From Straminergon stramineum (lineage: Eukaryota; Streptophyta; Bryopsida; Hypnales; Calliergonaceae), in the NCBI GenBank assembly GCA_963920665.1, contig OY987266.1:13087001-13151000 (forward strand): a stretch of DNA of 64,000 nucleotides, written 5' to 3'. The notes under the pieces were generated by a model. It saw only the letters and a list, made by a program, of their open reading frames with translations. It searched no databases and was not told the origin of the DNA. This document shows positions 15,047 to 26,800 of this stretch, one piece after another (positions within the stretch are counted from its first letter, which is position 1; each line of letters opens with the position of its first letter). The translations under genes and the position numbers were made by a program.

Positions 15047-18000
15047 GTTTCTAATCACTAGTTCTGCATTCTTTTTTACCATCTTCTAACCATTAGTATC
15101 ATGACACATGTTCTTGGTTTTGAGAGCCACAGTAGGCATTGAATGAGTATATGCATGAATCTATGAATGAGTCTATAGAAGACTCTATGCATTGGATATA
15201 GGTCTAGACCAACTTTAGGCTTCCAAAATTCATGATAATTTCAATTCAAGGTAGAAAATTACCAAAAAATTTGCAATCCCGATGATTTCTATCCTTCTAC
15301 ATGGCAAAAAATTTACATTGCCTTACAATGCTTTAGAAATGTGTAGAATTGCTAAAGTAGTCAACTATGGATGGTTCTACTATAGTACCAGTTTCTTACT
15401 AAGTGGATACTACTAAAATCTTATAATTTTGGAAATGGTGAATACTAATGGAGTTGGTTCCAAGGTACATCAAGAAAATGAAGATTTTGTTGAAAAAGTT
15501 GTTTCCTTTCTCAATTTGAGTTTACATAGGCTTGTAGCTATTATTCAAAGACATAGTAATTGTCCTTCACTAGATAGTTCAAATTCTATTGTACATTTCA
15601 CAATCCTCCTTTTCCTTCACTCTAAAATTTAAAAGTGGAGTGTCTAGTAATATAGTTGTCTAGTCTTAGGCATGTGTACAATAGTCAAGTTTCATGATGC
15701 ATCAACTTCTATGTGAGCATGGAGGAACTAGATTTTGGGAGTAGGTTTGGCTTATTGTCAAATTGAAAACAACCAAAAGCTCAAGTCTAATGTTAAAATT
15801 AGTATTCCCAAAAAATTCTTATTGGCAAATGATTTTAAATTATTTCTTATAACTGTTGCACACCTCCAAGTATAATCTTGATTTTTTCTTCTTATGCAAG
15901 TTTTTGAAGATTCTAGATGCCATGGAAGTCCATACTTATAAGAGACATTTGGTTTCATCTTTGAAACATAAAACAAATTTTTCATAAATAGTAGTATTAA
16001 TCACAAAAGGAATTTGAAGGTTTACACTATGATTAAAAGCTAGTCCTTTCACAATTAATATCTTGAAGACTGGCCTTTTTGTGTTCAACTTGACCTTCTA
16101 CAATATATTAAGTTTCAAAATTTATGTTTTTAATTCCATGAGACTATATGTGGTAAATCATTGTGAAAAATTTCAATGATTTTGTAAAAAATATAAGATT
16201 TTTATAGTTCTTTTAGTAAAAAAAACTAAATCTAAGTATTAAAAAAAATTTCATGAATATGGAGAAAAGAATTGGAAACAAATACCATTACAATTGATGG
16301 TAGATGCTAGTCTAACAAACTCCTTGATTCAACGGGGGGGGGGGTAGGGAGTAGTTGGAGTAGCAATATATGTGTGAAAAAATGATAGGGTATGTTAAAA
16401 AAATGGGGGATAAAAATTGTAAGTGGGTTTAGAGTAATATAGGGTGTTGAAAATGGCATTGGACATCTTTAATGTATTATAGGGTATGGAATAATAGGTC
16501 CCATTAGAAAATTACATAATGATAGCATGTGAAAAAAAATTAATAATTAATACCCCTCTATAAAATAGTGGTTGTTTGCACCTATATCCTTATTTTTTTA
16601 ACACATTGACCCCCTCATGCCTTGATTTCACAATGTTGAATTATGTCCTCTAAATTATTGCTTGTTGAATTTTTAATGTTCCGTAGTTACAAAATATTCT
16701 ACCAACTTAATTTCATTCACGTGCCCTTCAATAACGACAATCATTTCTTTAATTTGGGACTAAAATTAATTTCTACAAATTTGCAAGGAATACTAATATG
16801 GAAATTCAAAGTATTTTTAAATAAAATCAATGTAGTGTGGTGTACATTATTTTCATACTATCCCAAATAATATAATTGTCATCTAAATTTCATCAATATG
16901 CATCCAACTTCCATCCTCTTTAACTACATCCATCCAATTTTCATCTATTTTTGTTGACATTCAATATTTGTCCAAACATTCTCACTTGCTAAACGACATT
17001 TATGCAAATGAGTTTCAAGAATCTTTCAATATTGAAAAAAATTGGATGAATAATAATGATTTTCATTAATATTGAAAGGAAAAAAATTGTATGACCTATT
17101 AAATTATTGTCAATAAATTGAATTAATCCCAAACAATGTAGAGAATATGAAGTGTTCAATGAATAGCTTTCACAAAGATTGTAGATATGAAAAATAATCT
17201 TATTATCCAAAAATTTGACATTTTTTGGTTGACTAATGTAAGAAGCCCATTATTTGTAGATTGTTTGGTCCCCACATATAAATATAGTTATTGAATTCAC
17301 AATTCTTTTACAAAAAAATTGCAAGGTTTATTTCCCATTTATTTCAATCAACTCATTTTCAGAATAATGATAAATTATAGGCGGTCAAAGCAAAACCATA
17401 TAGCTTTCAATTGTAGTCCCTAGGGGAGAATATTCTTGTCCTTTGGAATTTTAAAGTTTTTCTTTTTTCCCTACATGATTCCAATGGAAATCCAAAAGTA
17501 CTTATTTCTAAAATGAAAGTATGAATGAAACTTTTGCCATGTATAGATAGAAGTAGCATAGGCGAGTCCACTGAATTCATTACATGGTGACTTTCTAACT
17601 AAGTTCCAATTAGCTTTCATCCCCAATTGCAAAACTTTGATTCCCAATTGTACACTCCATGCAATAAAAACTACTTTTAGAATGCAACAAATCCAAATTG
17701 GATTCAACAATAGATCTTTGAATTGGATTGCAATCTATAATAGGTTTGCTTACCTTATCAAAGATACTTTCATCCTTTACGTAGATGTCATAAATCTTAA
17801 TCTCCACGGCAAATCAAAGGGAAGTTCTAGGTTAACTTGTGTTATAACATAACATTGTGTACCAATGAAACAAAGATCCCTTTAGCATCTTTCAAAAGGA
17901 GACCTTTACAATGAACAAAATTATCCTAGATGGCTCCTCAGCCAACCCAAATCCTTGAATAACTTATAATTCCCTCCCAGGTATCTAACAAAATGTACCT

Positions 18001-18240
18001 TCACAAATGACGAGAACCATTGCCTGGTTATACAATGTTATGAAGCTTTGCAGATTACATGGAAAATTCCTTTGAGGGCCTCCCTGTGAAAACGGATATA
18101 ATCGACCCGTTTTCATTTGCGGGTCCCAACGGAACCGAAAACTCGGACCCCCCTTCTTGTCAGTCGATTCTTCGATTCTCCTCCATCTTGCATTCTCTCG
18201 CAAATCTTCAAAGAAATCACAGAATCGGGCTTTCGTTACT
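15047..18240. other. AT-rich intergenic DNA, no gene seen until the next promoter
   Basis: No convincing coding region. A run of nine or more G near 16,335 is the only compositional oddity. From about 18,090 the sequence becomes GC-richer and is probably the promoter and 5' untranslated region of the gene starting at 18,375. Confidence 0.55.
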
Positions 18241-18374
18241 CAAATGACGGCTTTGTTACAGATTGCTGAACCCTCCTAGTTTCTCACAGCAACTCCCAAC
18301 AGTAGAAACTCTGCTTTCGTTCAAATAAGCTTATTCCCAGTGGAACAAACAACAATCTCTCGAGGGAATTCGCG

Positions 18375-20798
18375 ATGGCAGAAGCCGGGTTTTTGGGTTG
18401 CTGTGGGAGCACCCGATTTGCTCGAGAGATGTCTCTGCAGGGTCCTTTTGCATCGCTCGAGCTTGCCGCAGAAGCCGCACGAGACATTTGGTGGAACAAG
18501 GTGATTATTACCAACCCCTTCTCCTTCAAGCTCATTAACGGAACATTGATTTGAAGGTTAAAAATCCCTTCGATGCTAGAATGGTGGATTCTATTTGTAA
18601 TTATCTCTTGGCATGTGATCGTTTGGAAGAATTTTAATCTAGTGAAGCAATGGAGTGTTCGTTTTGCTAGTTTAGTAGGCTGCGAAGTAAGGGTGATATT
18701 AGCAGTGTAATTTTTATTAAGACCTAAGAATTTTTAGACGTTATTGTCTGGTGTTGCCGAAAGCTATGGTGATGGGGTTTGCAATTTAATGGTTAATTGT
18801 ACTTTCACTTGATTTTTTCACGGATTTTGTTTGTGAGGCAAAACTTGTGCTCGTGTTCGGATTTTGATGGGAGGACGTGGTGTCAGGTGGACGTTTTAGG
18901 GTGGTTAGAAGCGTTTGCAGCGCATCCTCGCATTGGGGATGTAGAATCATTGCGTACCAAGTTCGCGTCAGAGAGGTATGTGGGATTCTACTTCTTTCTC
19001 ATGAGGTGTTGGTAGCGAACAAGTAATGGAGGAAGAAGGTTGCGGTTATGTGTGCGAGTGTATGGAGCTCATCCAAATAAGTGTACACTCTTAGAGATGC
19101 AAGGTATTTTCAACATTTTAGGGCCCAGTTTGTATGAAATTCTAGTTTCTTCCGTAGAAATCTATTGGTACATTTATGGAGCACGAATTTTGATACCTAG
19201 ACTCGTTTGTGGTGGATCCAATTGTCAGATTCTGTTCGGGGGAGCAAGAGGCAGCTCTCAACAGCGCCGACGAGAAAACCCTGCATGTAATTATGTTCAT
19301 CCACCTTGCAGTCTCGGATGTGCTGGAGTTGAAAATATGCTGCTATGGCGTTTCAAATTGAATTCTTGGAAATTGGTCCCACTTTTTTGTTGGATTGGAA
19401 AGAAGCAGTGCTTGTGTACCTTTGGGAAGATAATACAAGTTATCATACATTTTGGAATTTCTAAGCGAAAAGGTTGACATGTCATGTAGGCTTTGCTTCA
19501 CATGGACTCGAGTAAGTTTAATCCATCGTCTACTTATGAGAGTCTTTGGTACATTTCTAACGTCTTGATCCCATCCTTGATATTATATGATCTAATCTTT
19601 CTTATTACAGGAGCTGGCCGACTGGAACCGCAAGTATGAAGCAAAATTTGGGTTCGTGTTTCTCATTTGTGCGGCGGGCAAAAGCAGCAGCGAGATATTG
19701 GCTGCACTGAAGGTGACACTTTAAATCCCTGGTTGGTGTCCATCATGGGTGCCCAGGTTCTTTTCTGAGAGAATCCTAGTTTAGATGCTGTAGCTGATTA
19801 TTTTTTCTGATTCTCTTTCATTTCGTTAATGCTATGATCACATTCCAAATCTGGAAAATGCTTCACTTTCTTAATGAGATTAGTCTCAATCTTATTTCCT
19901 TGGTACAATTGGCAGGAACGATATAGTAATCGACCAATTGATGAACTCCAGAATGCTGCTTCTGAGCAGCAGAAGATCACGGAGCTGCGCCTTGCAAAGC
20001 TCATGTCGAATGACTCAAACAGTAAGCAGTTCTACTTGTGCAACTCCTCTCTTCTTTCAGCTCGTAATGATACAAAGGAATGTTGAGCTTGATTTTGCCA
20101 AATTTCAAGTTGAACCAGCACATTCATGTAGCTTGAAGCCATCAATGAGTTCCTATATGGCTGGAACGTAAGCCCTGAAAAGTAGTATGACCGACACTGT
20201 ATAGTTAAGCGAGAAACGTCGGTGCAAATCACTGCTTTGGCTTGTGATTACGCATGAAAGTTCGCACCGATTCCTAATCTTTTCATAATGCTCATATTTG
20301 TTTATCTCTTTTGTTCCAGGTTCTGAAGCAATAAAAAGTAACTCTCCAACAGCAGTTCCATCAACTGACGTCCAACCAGCAGCAGTATCTTCAACCGGAG
20401 TGTCTAACCTACGGCCTCCTATAACAACTCACGTCCTGGACGTTTCTCTCGGAAAACCAGGATCAGGGATTGATGTTTCACTTCATTTGTGGACAGAGAA
20501 TGGAGGCTCTCAAGCAGATGCAAATGGATTCTGGACTCCTGTTGGAAAGTCAGTCACGAATAGTGACGGAAGATCTGGGCCATTGATGCCAGCCTCCAAC
20601 CATCTACAAGCTGGGAAGTACAAGATCACATTTCACACGGAGTCTTACTTGACGAGAGTACACGGAGGCGAGGGCAGCAATGTGTTCTACCCTTATGCCA
20701 TTGTGGTTTTTGAGGTGAAGCCTTCACAAACTGCCGAGCATTTCCACATTCCTTTGTTGCTGGCTCCATACTCGTTTAGCACTTATCGTGGAAGTTAG
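18375..20798 (+). CDS. TTL: Allantoin synthase: OHCU decarboxylase fused to HIU hydrolase (six exons)
   Basis: Converts 5-hydroxyisourate through OHCU to S-allantoin in purine breakdown. In plants both activities sit on one chain, the transthyretin-like protein. Exons: 18375-18500, 18887-18975, 19229-19286, 19611-19712, 19916-20021, 20320-20798; total 960 nt, 319 residues, close to the Arabidopsis length. All introns are GT-AG and phases match. Decarboxylase domain, about 1-160: CCGSTRFAREM, ARDIWWNKVDV, AFAAHPRIGD (catalytic His55), SGEQE, SNRP and KITELRLAKL. HIU hydrolase domain, about 192-319: PPITTHVLDVSLGKPG (His198), DGRSGPL, EHFHIPLLLAPYSF and the C-terminal YRGS signature. The linker (about 161-191) is Ser/Thr/Pro-rich and lacks the internal RLx5HL-type peroxisomal signal known from Arabidopsis. 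The C-terminus is not a PTS1, so location is uncertain. Confidence 0.93.
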
Positions 20799-23384
20799 AG
20801 ACGCTTACATCCTTATTAACTTCGTGAATGATAAGTTTACATTCCAAGCAAAATGGCGCTGACGTTTGTAGAGACTTGGGGATCATATTCTTGTGCATGA
20901 TGTGAGCTTGGTGGCAAAGAATTGGACTTGTGTTCAGTAGCTGAAAATTATGTATTTCAATTGATCAAAGCCTTGAATGGACCTGATCATCAATTGTCTA
21001 TTAATGACATAGAATACATATCCTCTCTTCTAGTAGAAGGTTGTATGTTTAATAGATACTTTTCAATGGCCTTACTGGTCTCTGAGATACATCTTTTTGC
21101 ATAGTCTATGCTGAGGTGAGTTTCTTTTTGGGGTTGAACATTTACGCACCAGGTCCTCATTTTCAGTTTTTCACGTATTTTGAATCCTGGAGAAATTATG
21201 AATTTTGCAGCGTGCAAAATTTTTGAAATTATAATTATTTGTATTTTTCGGACATAGTTGTATGAAATCCTCAAATCGTACTTCAAAGTTTCATTAGTTG
21301 CTAACGAAATTCATCCATATGTAAAAGTACCTTATTTCTGAAATCAAGGGCGGGTTACCGTGGGCAGGAGTCAGACGTGCCCTGTATCCGTCTCATACAA
21401 TAATGAAAACCTGCCTACCTATATTGGTGGCAACTACACCAATAATGAAATATATTGTTACTAAACTACTTGGTTTGAAAATGCTACTCCGTGCAAGTTT
21501 TTAGTAGTGCTTGTAAGTGCTAAGGTAGTAGGCTCATAAACTGTGCATGTAAGGAAAATTAGACGTCTGTGGCCAACTCTGTGTGGGCAAACATGATACT
21601 TTTTTTTGGGTAGAGGCAGATGTGACATAGGAATCAATGGCCATTTTTTTCATTAATTTTTGAGTTGAATTGAATTAGAAAAGAAATTTCAAAGTCACAT
21701 GGGCATAGGTCACCAATCCAAGTTATAGCCATAGCAGTAATCAATTTGAACATGCCTTATGATAAAATAGTGCAATCCAAAAAGTAATTTACACTATGCT
21801 TTTAATGTTCATGCGAGTGACTAGTAAAAGTCCAAAATTTTGTTGTCATTAAAAATTCACTATTCAATGCAAATCCTTCACTACATACACTTGTATTTCA
21901 TGCTCAGTTAATTGAAAAATGGATGAGGGGCAAAGTATGTTTATCACAATCATAAGTAATAACTCATGTTTGTCCTAAATTGAAGCATATGTACTAGGAT
22001 TCCCTAGCAGTAAAAATGGTCATCACTTTCCAAAACACTATGCATAGTTTATGACCCTCTTCTAGGGTCACTTCTAAAAGACCCTATAGATTTTGAGCCT
22101 CCTACCTTAGTCGTTCACAATAGAAATATGTCAAACTATAAACTATCTAAAACTTGTTGTAATGTAGAATCATTGACGATGGACTTGTCATACTAAGATA
22201 TTAAAAGAAGAGAAGGTGTAAATGAATTGGAACTTAAATTGCTCTTGACAAACCACTCATTAGAACTTGAAAGTACTTCAAATCGAGCAAGCATTTTGTA
22301 AATTGAGAACAAATTAGTATTAAATTGGCGGTAGATTGGTGGTGGATTTAACCTCTAAGTGCCCAACCAACCAAATACAGTCAATTTGAAATTTTAGGTT
22401 TATTTTGATATAGGCAGTTTAATTCTGTTCACTATTTTAAAATATTTTATAGATAGTTTTGAAGGTTAATTATTGAAAACTTTTATTTTTCACTGGAAAA
22501 GGTAAATAATAGATTTTGGAGAGGTCTTAAAAGGCATACATGTACCATAAGTGGAGAGTAAAGCTTGCTAATTATACTTCATTTCCTGGCTTTGAGCAAA
22601 GTTTGCCAATTTCAATTGATTTGAAATCTAAAAATTGTACTTATCCATTTGCTTTGAAGATGGTCCCAATGGAAAGAGTAAAGTGTTTTCATGATTTTCA
22701 CCATTGAAAATTTGAACATGCAAGTGTTGATTAGGAGTTATTTGTGATTTCTACTTATAAGAAAAAATGCATTTCAACAATTGTAAGGTGGATTGTATAA
22801 TGAATTCAATAGCTCTTCATGTGGACTTAAGTTTTTTGGAAGTGCATTTTAGTGTGCTAACACAATTTTTAGTTGGTCATGTCACCTAAATTCCCAAACA
22901 TTTTAATATGCAAATTTTTGAAACATTGTGGGGATAGGGAACATACTAAAAATAGAAAACATGCATTTCTCTTGTTATAATCTCCCAACTACTATGCAAT
23001 TCCGCACTCTAAATTAGTAAGCATTCTAATAAACAAGCTCTTTAAACATACATACAATTAGGATTTGAAAAAAACCCCACAATTTGCTTCATTGGGGATA
23101 TGTGTAAGCCCAAGCTCTTTTTTCATGGTCAAAACACACTTGAAAAGGCTTGGGCATTTAGGTGTTAAAATAGAGTATGGAGTCTTCCAACCGTGATTTT
23201 AATTTACTATCTTTAAATCTTTTACAATTACTTCTCTTTGTTTGATATGCCTCAAAGTTTTATAGCTTGTATCTCTCTATCATAGCTTTCAAATTTTGTA
23301 GTTATCTCTAAAAATTTGGTGAAGTATTGACTTTGTGGGGAAGCAAATCAATGAAGAATGGATCTTTTATTCCTTAACACTATG
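20799..23384. other. AT-rich intergenic DNA, no gene seen
   Basis: The first 100-200 bp are probably the 3' untranslated region of the allantoin synthase gene. The rest is AT-rich with only short ORFs and no motif, RNA gene or clear transposon terminus that I could support. Confidence 0.55.
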
Positions 23385-23595
23385 TTGAAGAAACAAATTA
23401 AGAACATCTACCAAAAAAAATTTAGCCCCTTTATAACTTTTGCATACGATATCCAAATGTTACATTCTTTAGTGTGTTGGAACTTCCTTTCACTAGCCAA
23501 CAAGAAAATATGAAAATTCGACCAGTCTAATAATAGTAACTAGGCACAATAGCAAAAAGTGGCGGTTTGGGGGGTATCCGCCCTATGATAAAAGC
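23385..23595 (+). repeat. Dispersed repeat family A, copy 2
   Basis: Aligns closely with the reverse complement of 27,786-27,998 and more loosely with 56-290. Shared text includes 'ttgaagaaac', 'ttggaacttcctttcac', 'gccaacaagaaaatatga' and 'aaaaagtggcggttt'. It ends about 230 bp beyond the stop codon of the xylulokinase gene, whose intron 6-7 region holds the inverted partner. Confidence 0.75.
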
Positions 23596-23821
23596 TAAAA
23601 TGCTCACAAATGTCCAAAGAAGGGCATTCTAAAATCCTGTACTGTACTATACACTTCATAACCATAAGGCTGAATTTCATTTTATTAAATTATTATTTTT
23701 TTACACAAATGAAACGGAATTTCATTGCAAGGATAAAAATACATAAGAACCAGCTGCCAGCGGCCTGGTGGGAGAGAAGACAAACAAGGCTGAATTTTCA
23801 AATACTGCTCCTTTTGATAGC

Positions 23822-26800
23822 CTAATTTGACACAGTTGAAGGGTCGACTTGATATGTTTCCTCTGCCAATTCCTGGTAGATTTCCACTCGAATTTCCGCG
23901 TGTTGAGGATTGATGTCCTCCAACAGCTGCTGCTCAATTTGCACTCGCACTGCTGCCAGTTGACCATACTGGTCATGAAGTTCTCTTGAACCCTTCTTTG
24001 CTAGCAGCCTGCATTGAAATGCAGTCTCGTGGTTTGGACGCTCCAATATGGACGCCAGTGGCACAAATGCCCCTTTCTTTTGGCACATCCATCCGTGTGC
24101 TGCTCGAAGAGCTGCCCCCAAAGGTGCCGAATCTGCAAAAGTCCCAATCATGATTTATAATGACCAGGTGACGAAAAGACATTAAAAAATTGGATTCTGA
24201 AATCAACATGAGTCACACTCGAGGTCAGTATTGAAAAACAGGATACAGAATTCGCAGAAGAAAACGTTGCAGATTAGGTTCCTGAATTGCATTTAGTTCT
24301 TAAGAAGTTGTTCATTCACATGTCAGAAAGTCACACTTACTGGATTCAGAGTTTGTGCGAACAAGGTAATTGTTGGCAAGCAGTAGATTTATCATCATGC
24401 AAAATCGGTTTTCTAGGGCTGCACATTATTGAATACATGGAACTACGAGTCTTGGGTGCCAAACGACTGTGGAGTTTCTTTCTAATGTTGGATATAGAGT
24501 GCTACGAGAGCAACAAAAGCATTCGAATGACCTTTGGTCTGTTCTGCTGACATCTTGCAATAAACAGTTCTGCATGCTGACTACTAGGCTCCACTTTTCA
24601 ATGTCTTTTCTTTCAAGACTCGAAAATCTTCAAGAGCTGGCAGGGAGGCTCAAGAAGATTATAAGAAAATCTTACTCCTAAATTTAATTCAAGAGTACAC
24701 TTTCTGGTTCATCAAAAAGCTCATATTGAAAGCAAACCTGTGGATAATAAGAGCACCTCCAATACGAACCTAGACACTTGACCACTAAGCAAATCAATGG
24801 AAGACATTCTCTGCAAGAGTTTTCGTAGACATTTTCCAGCATTGATTTGCTTTCGAGGTCCAGTTTTGAGCGTGCATTGGGGATGCATTGAACCAAAGAA
24901 AACTTGAAACATTCTATGCGGACTAGTTGATTTAACACTTTGACAGGATTAAATTCAATAAAATCACCTGGGCAGTTTGCAGTGTAAACGTCGCACCCAA
25001 AAACAGAAGCCATCAAGGCCAACAGATGCTTGTTGGTCGAGCCTCCACCAGTGGCAATGACTCGCTCAGGAGGGCAGGGCAGACCAATACGCTCGGCATG
25101 TGCTCTCATGGCCACAAATTGACCTTCCACAATGGCACGAACCTGCAACAGGGAAAGCACTCATCTTCAATACAGAGAACACGGAGCCAACACTACTAGA
25201 AAAAGGGGGTCATCACTTTCACTTCATTGACACAAAAATGGGTAGCCACAACACGATTAAAATAATGTTTGTCATTTAGGAGGTGTCACGTAACCCCCTG
25301 TTATAGTAGTGCAGGAATCTTCTAGACTCAAATAACAACGTGAAATCAACAACACTTGGTTGTTTCAAGCTGACCTCAGCAGCAGCATCGAAATGTGGAA
25401 CTTTCTTAGCTTCCTCAACATTGTAAGCATTCTCGTCACTCCGTCCAAGAATATAACGATGGTAACCAACTGTGGAAAGCGCAAAATAATGAGGTCAGAA
25501 TCAAAAGAAGAAATTTTGCAGTCCTTTGGACCCTAAATTAAGACTCTTAGTTCTTTGCATTCACTATTCGACAATCCACTTTTTCGAATGGTGACAGATA
25601 CACTACGAGTGACAGAAACTATTTCGTTGGCATAGAATTTTAGACCCATGAACGAATTGTCAACCATGGAGAATTTTTCACAATGACTTGAATGCAACTT
25701 AGAGACCAAAGCTGCCAAAAAAATTATTCGACTGCTTGCTCGCAATTGCATGCTCTATGTCAAAGACAACGTTTGGGTACTTGCTGAAGAGCAAACTGTT
25801 TCAGATGATGAGGAGGAAATGGGAAGAAATCGGCAAGTTTTCTGAGCTTCACCTGGTAAAGGAGGCAAGCTCTCGTACTCTTTGTAGTAAAACCCCATTT
25901 TACCGTCTGCAACCACCACATACACCGACCAATCAGACCAAGAAAAGTTGCAACAGGAACAGTATAGAGGACCTGTCATGGAGACCCAGTGTTTTGAACG
26001 GGATGGAAGGCACCGAAGTCCTACCCAAAGTACAGAGGATCCTAGTGTATTCATCAAATCTAAAGTCAATAACATTGAGCCCCAGGGAACCTTTTGTAAA
26101 TTTTTAAATAGACCCTAAGCACGATGGCCTCAATGGCTAAGCAGTTGTTCCAAACTCCACTCACTCTGCTTCATAGGGTTTGTGATATACGAGGATCTTT
26201 GAAGAGCACCTTGAAGTTCAAGACTGGGGGGTCTTCATCCGCAAAGATCTTCAAAGCATCAAGCCTAGAGGAAGAAACTCTAGTCTGTTGCGTTTCCTCC
26301 TCAGGGTCTTCTACGGTACAAACCAACTGAATCTAAAATCAATTTGCATCTTTTCAGCCACAATTGCATACTGCTCACCATTTAGAGGGGGTGTACTGTC
26401 CAAAATTTCATTGAATTCCTCCCAAGACCCATTTGCAAACCGATTTTTAATCTCTGCACAAACAACACTTTTTTAAGTGGGTAGTGTCATCATAAGCATG
26501 CAACAAGAACGTGAAGCGGCAATAGATTTTTCCCACTTGACTATTGGTCATGTTCTAAAAGTTCGAGCCCTCAAACCAGTTATGAACACACTGTTTTTTG
26601 CCCTGCACAATTCTATGACCTAAGATTGCACAGGTCAAAGTTACAAGCTTCAGATAGGAAGCATAAAAATTGAACCAATATCATTACAACTAGGAGCAAC
26701 ATGACAAGACTATAATAATCCATTGATTTTATAACTTCTTATGATTCATTTGAGGTAACAATTATCCAATACATCTCCAAGGAGGAGCTTTAAACCTCGT

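Noticed and set aside
25736..26107. Plus-strand ORF of 123 codons
   Set aside because: Overlaps xylulokinase exon 10 and its intron on the opposite strand, with no family similarity.
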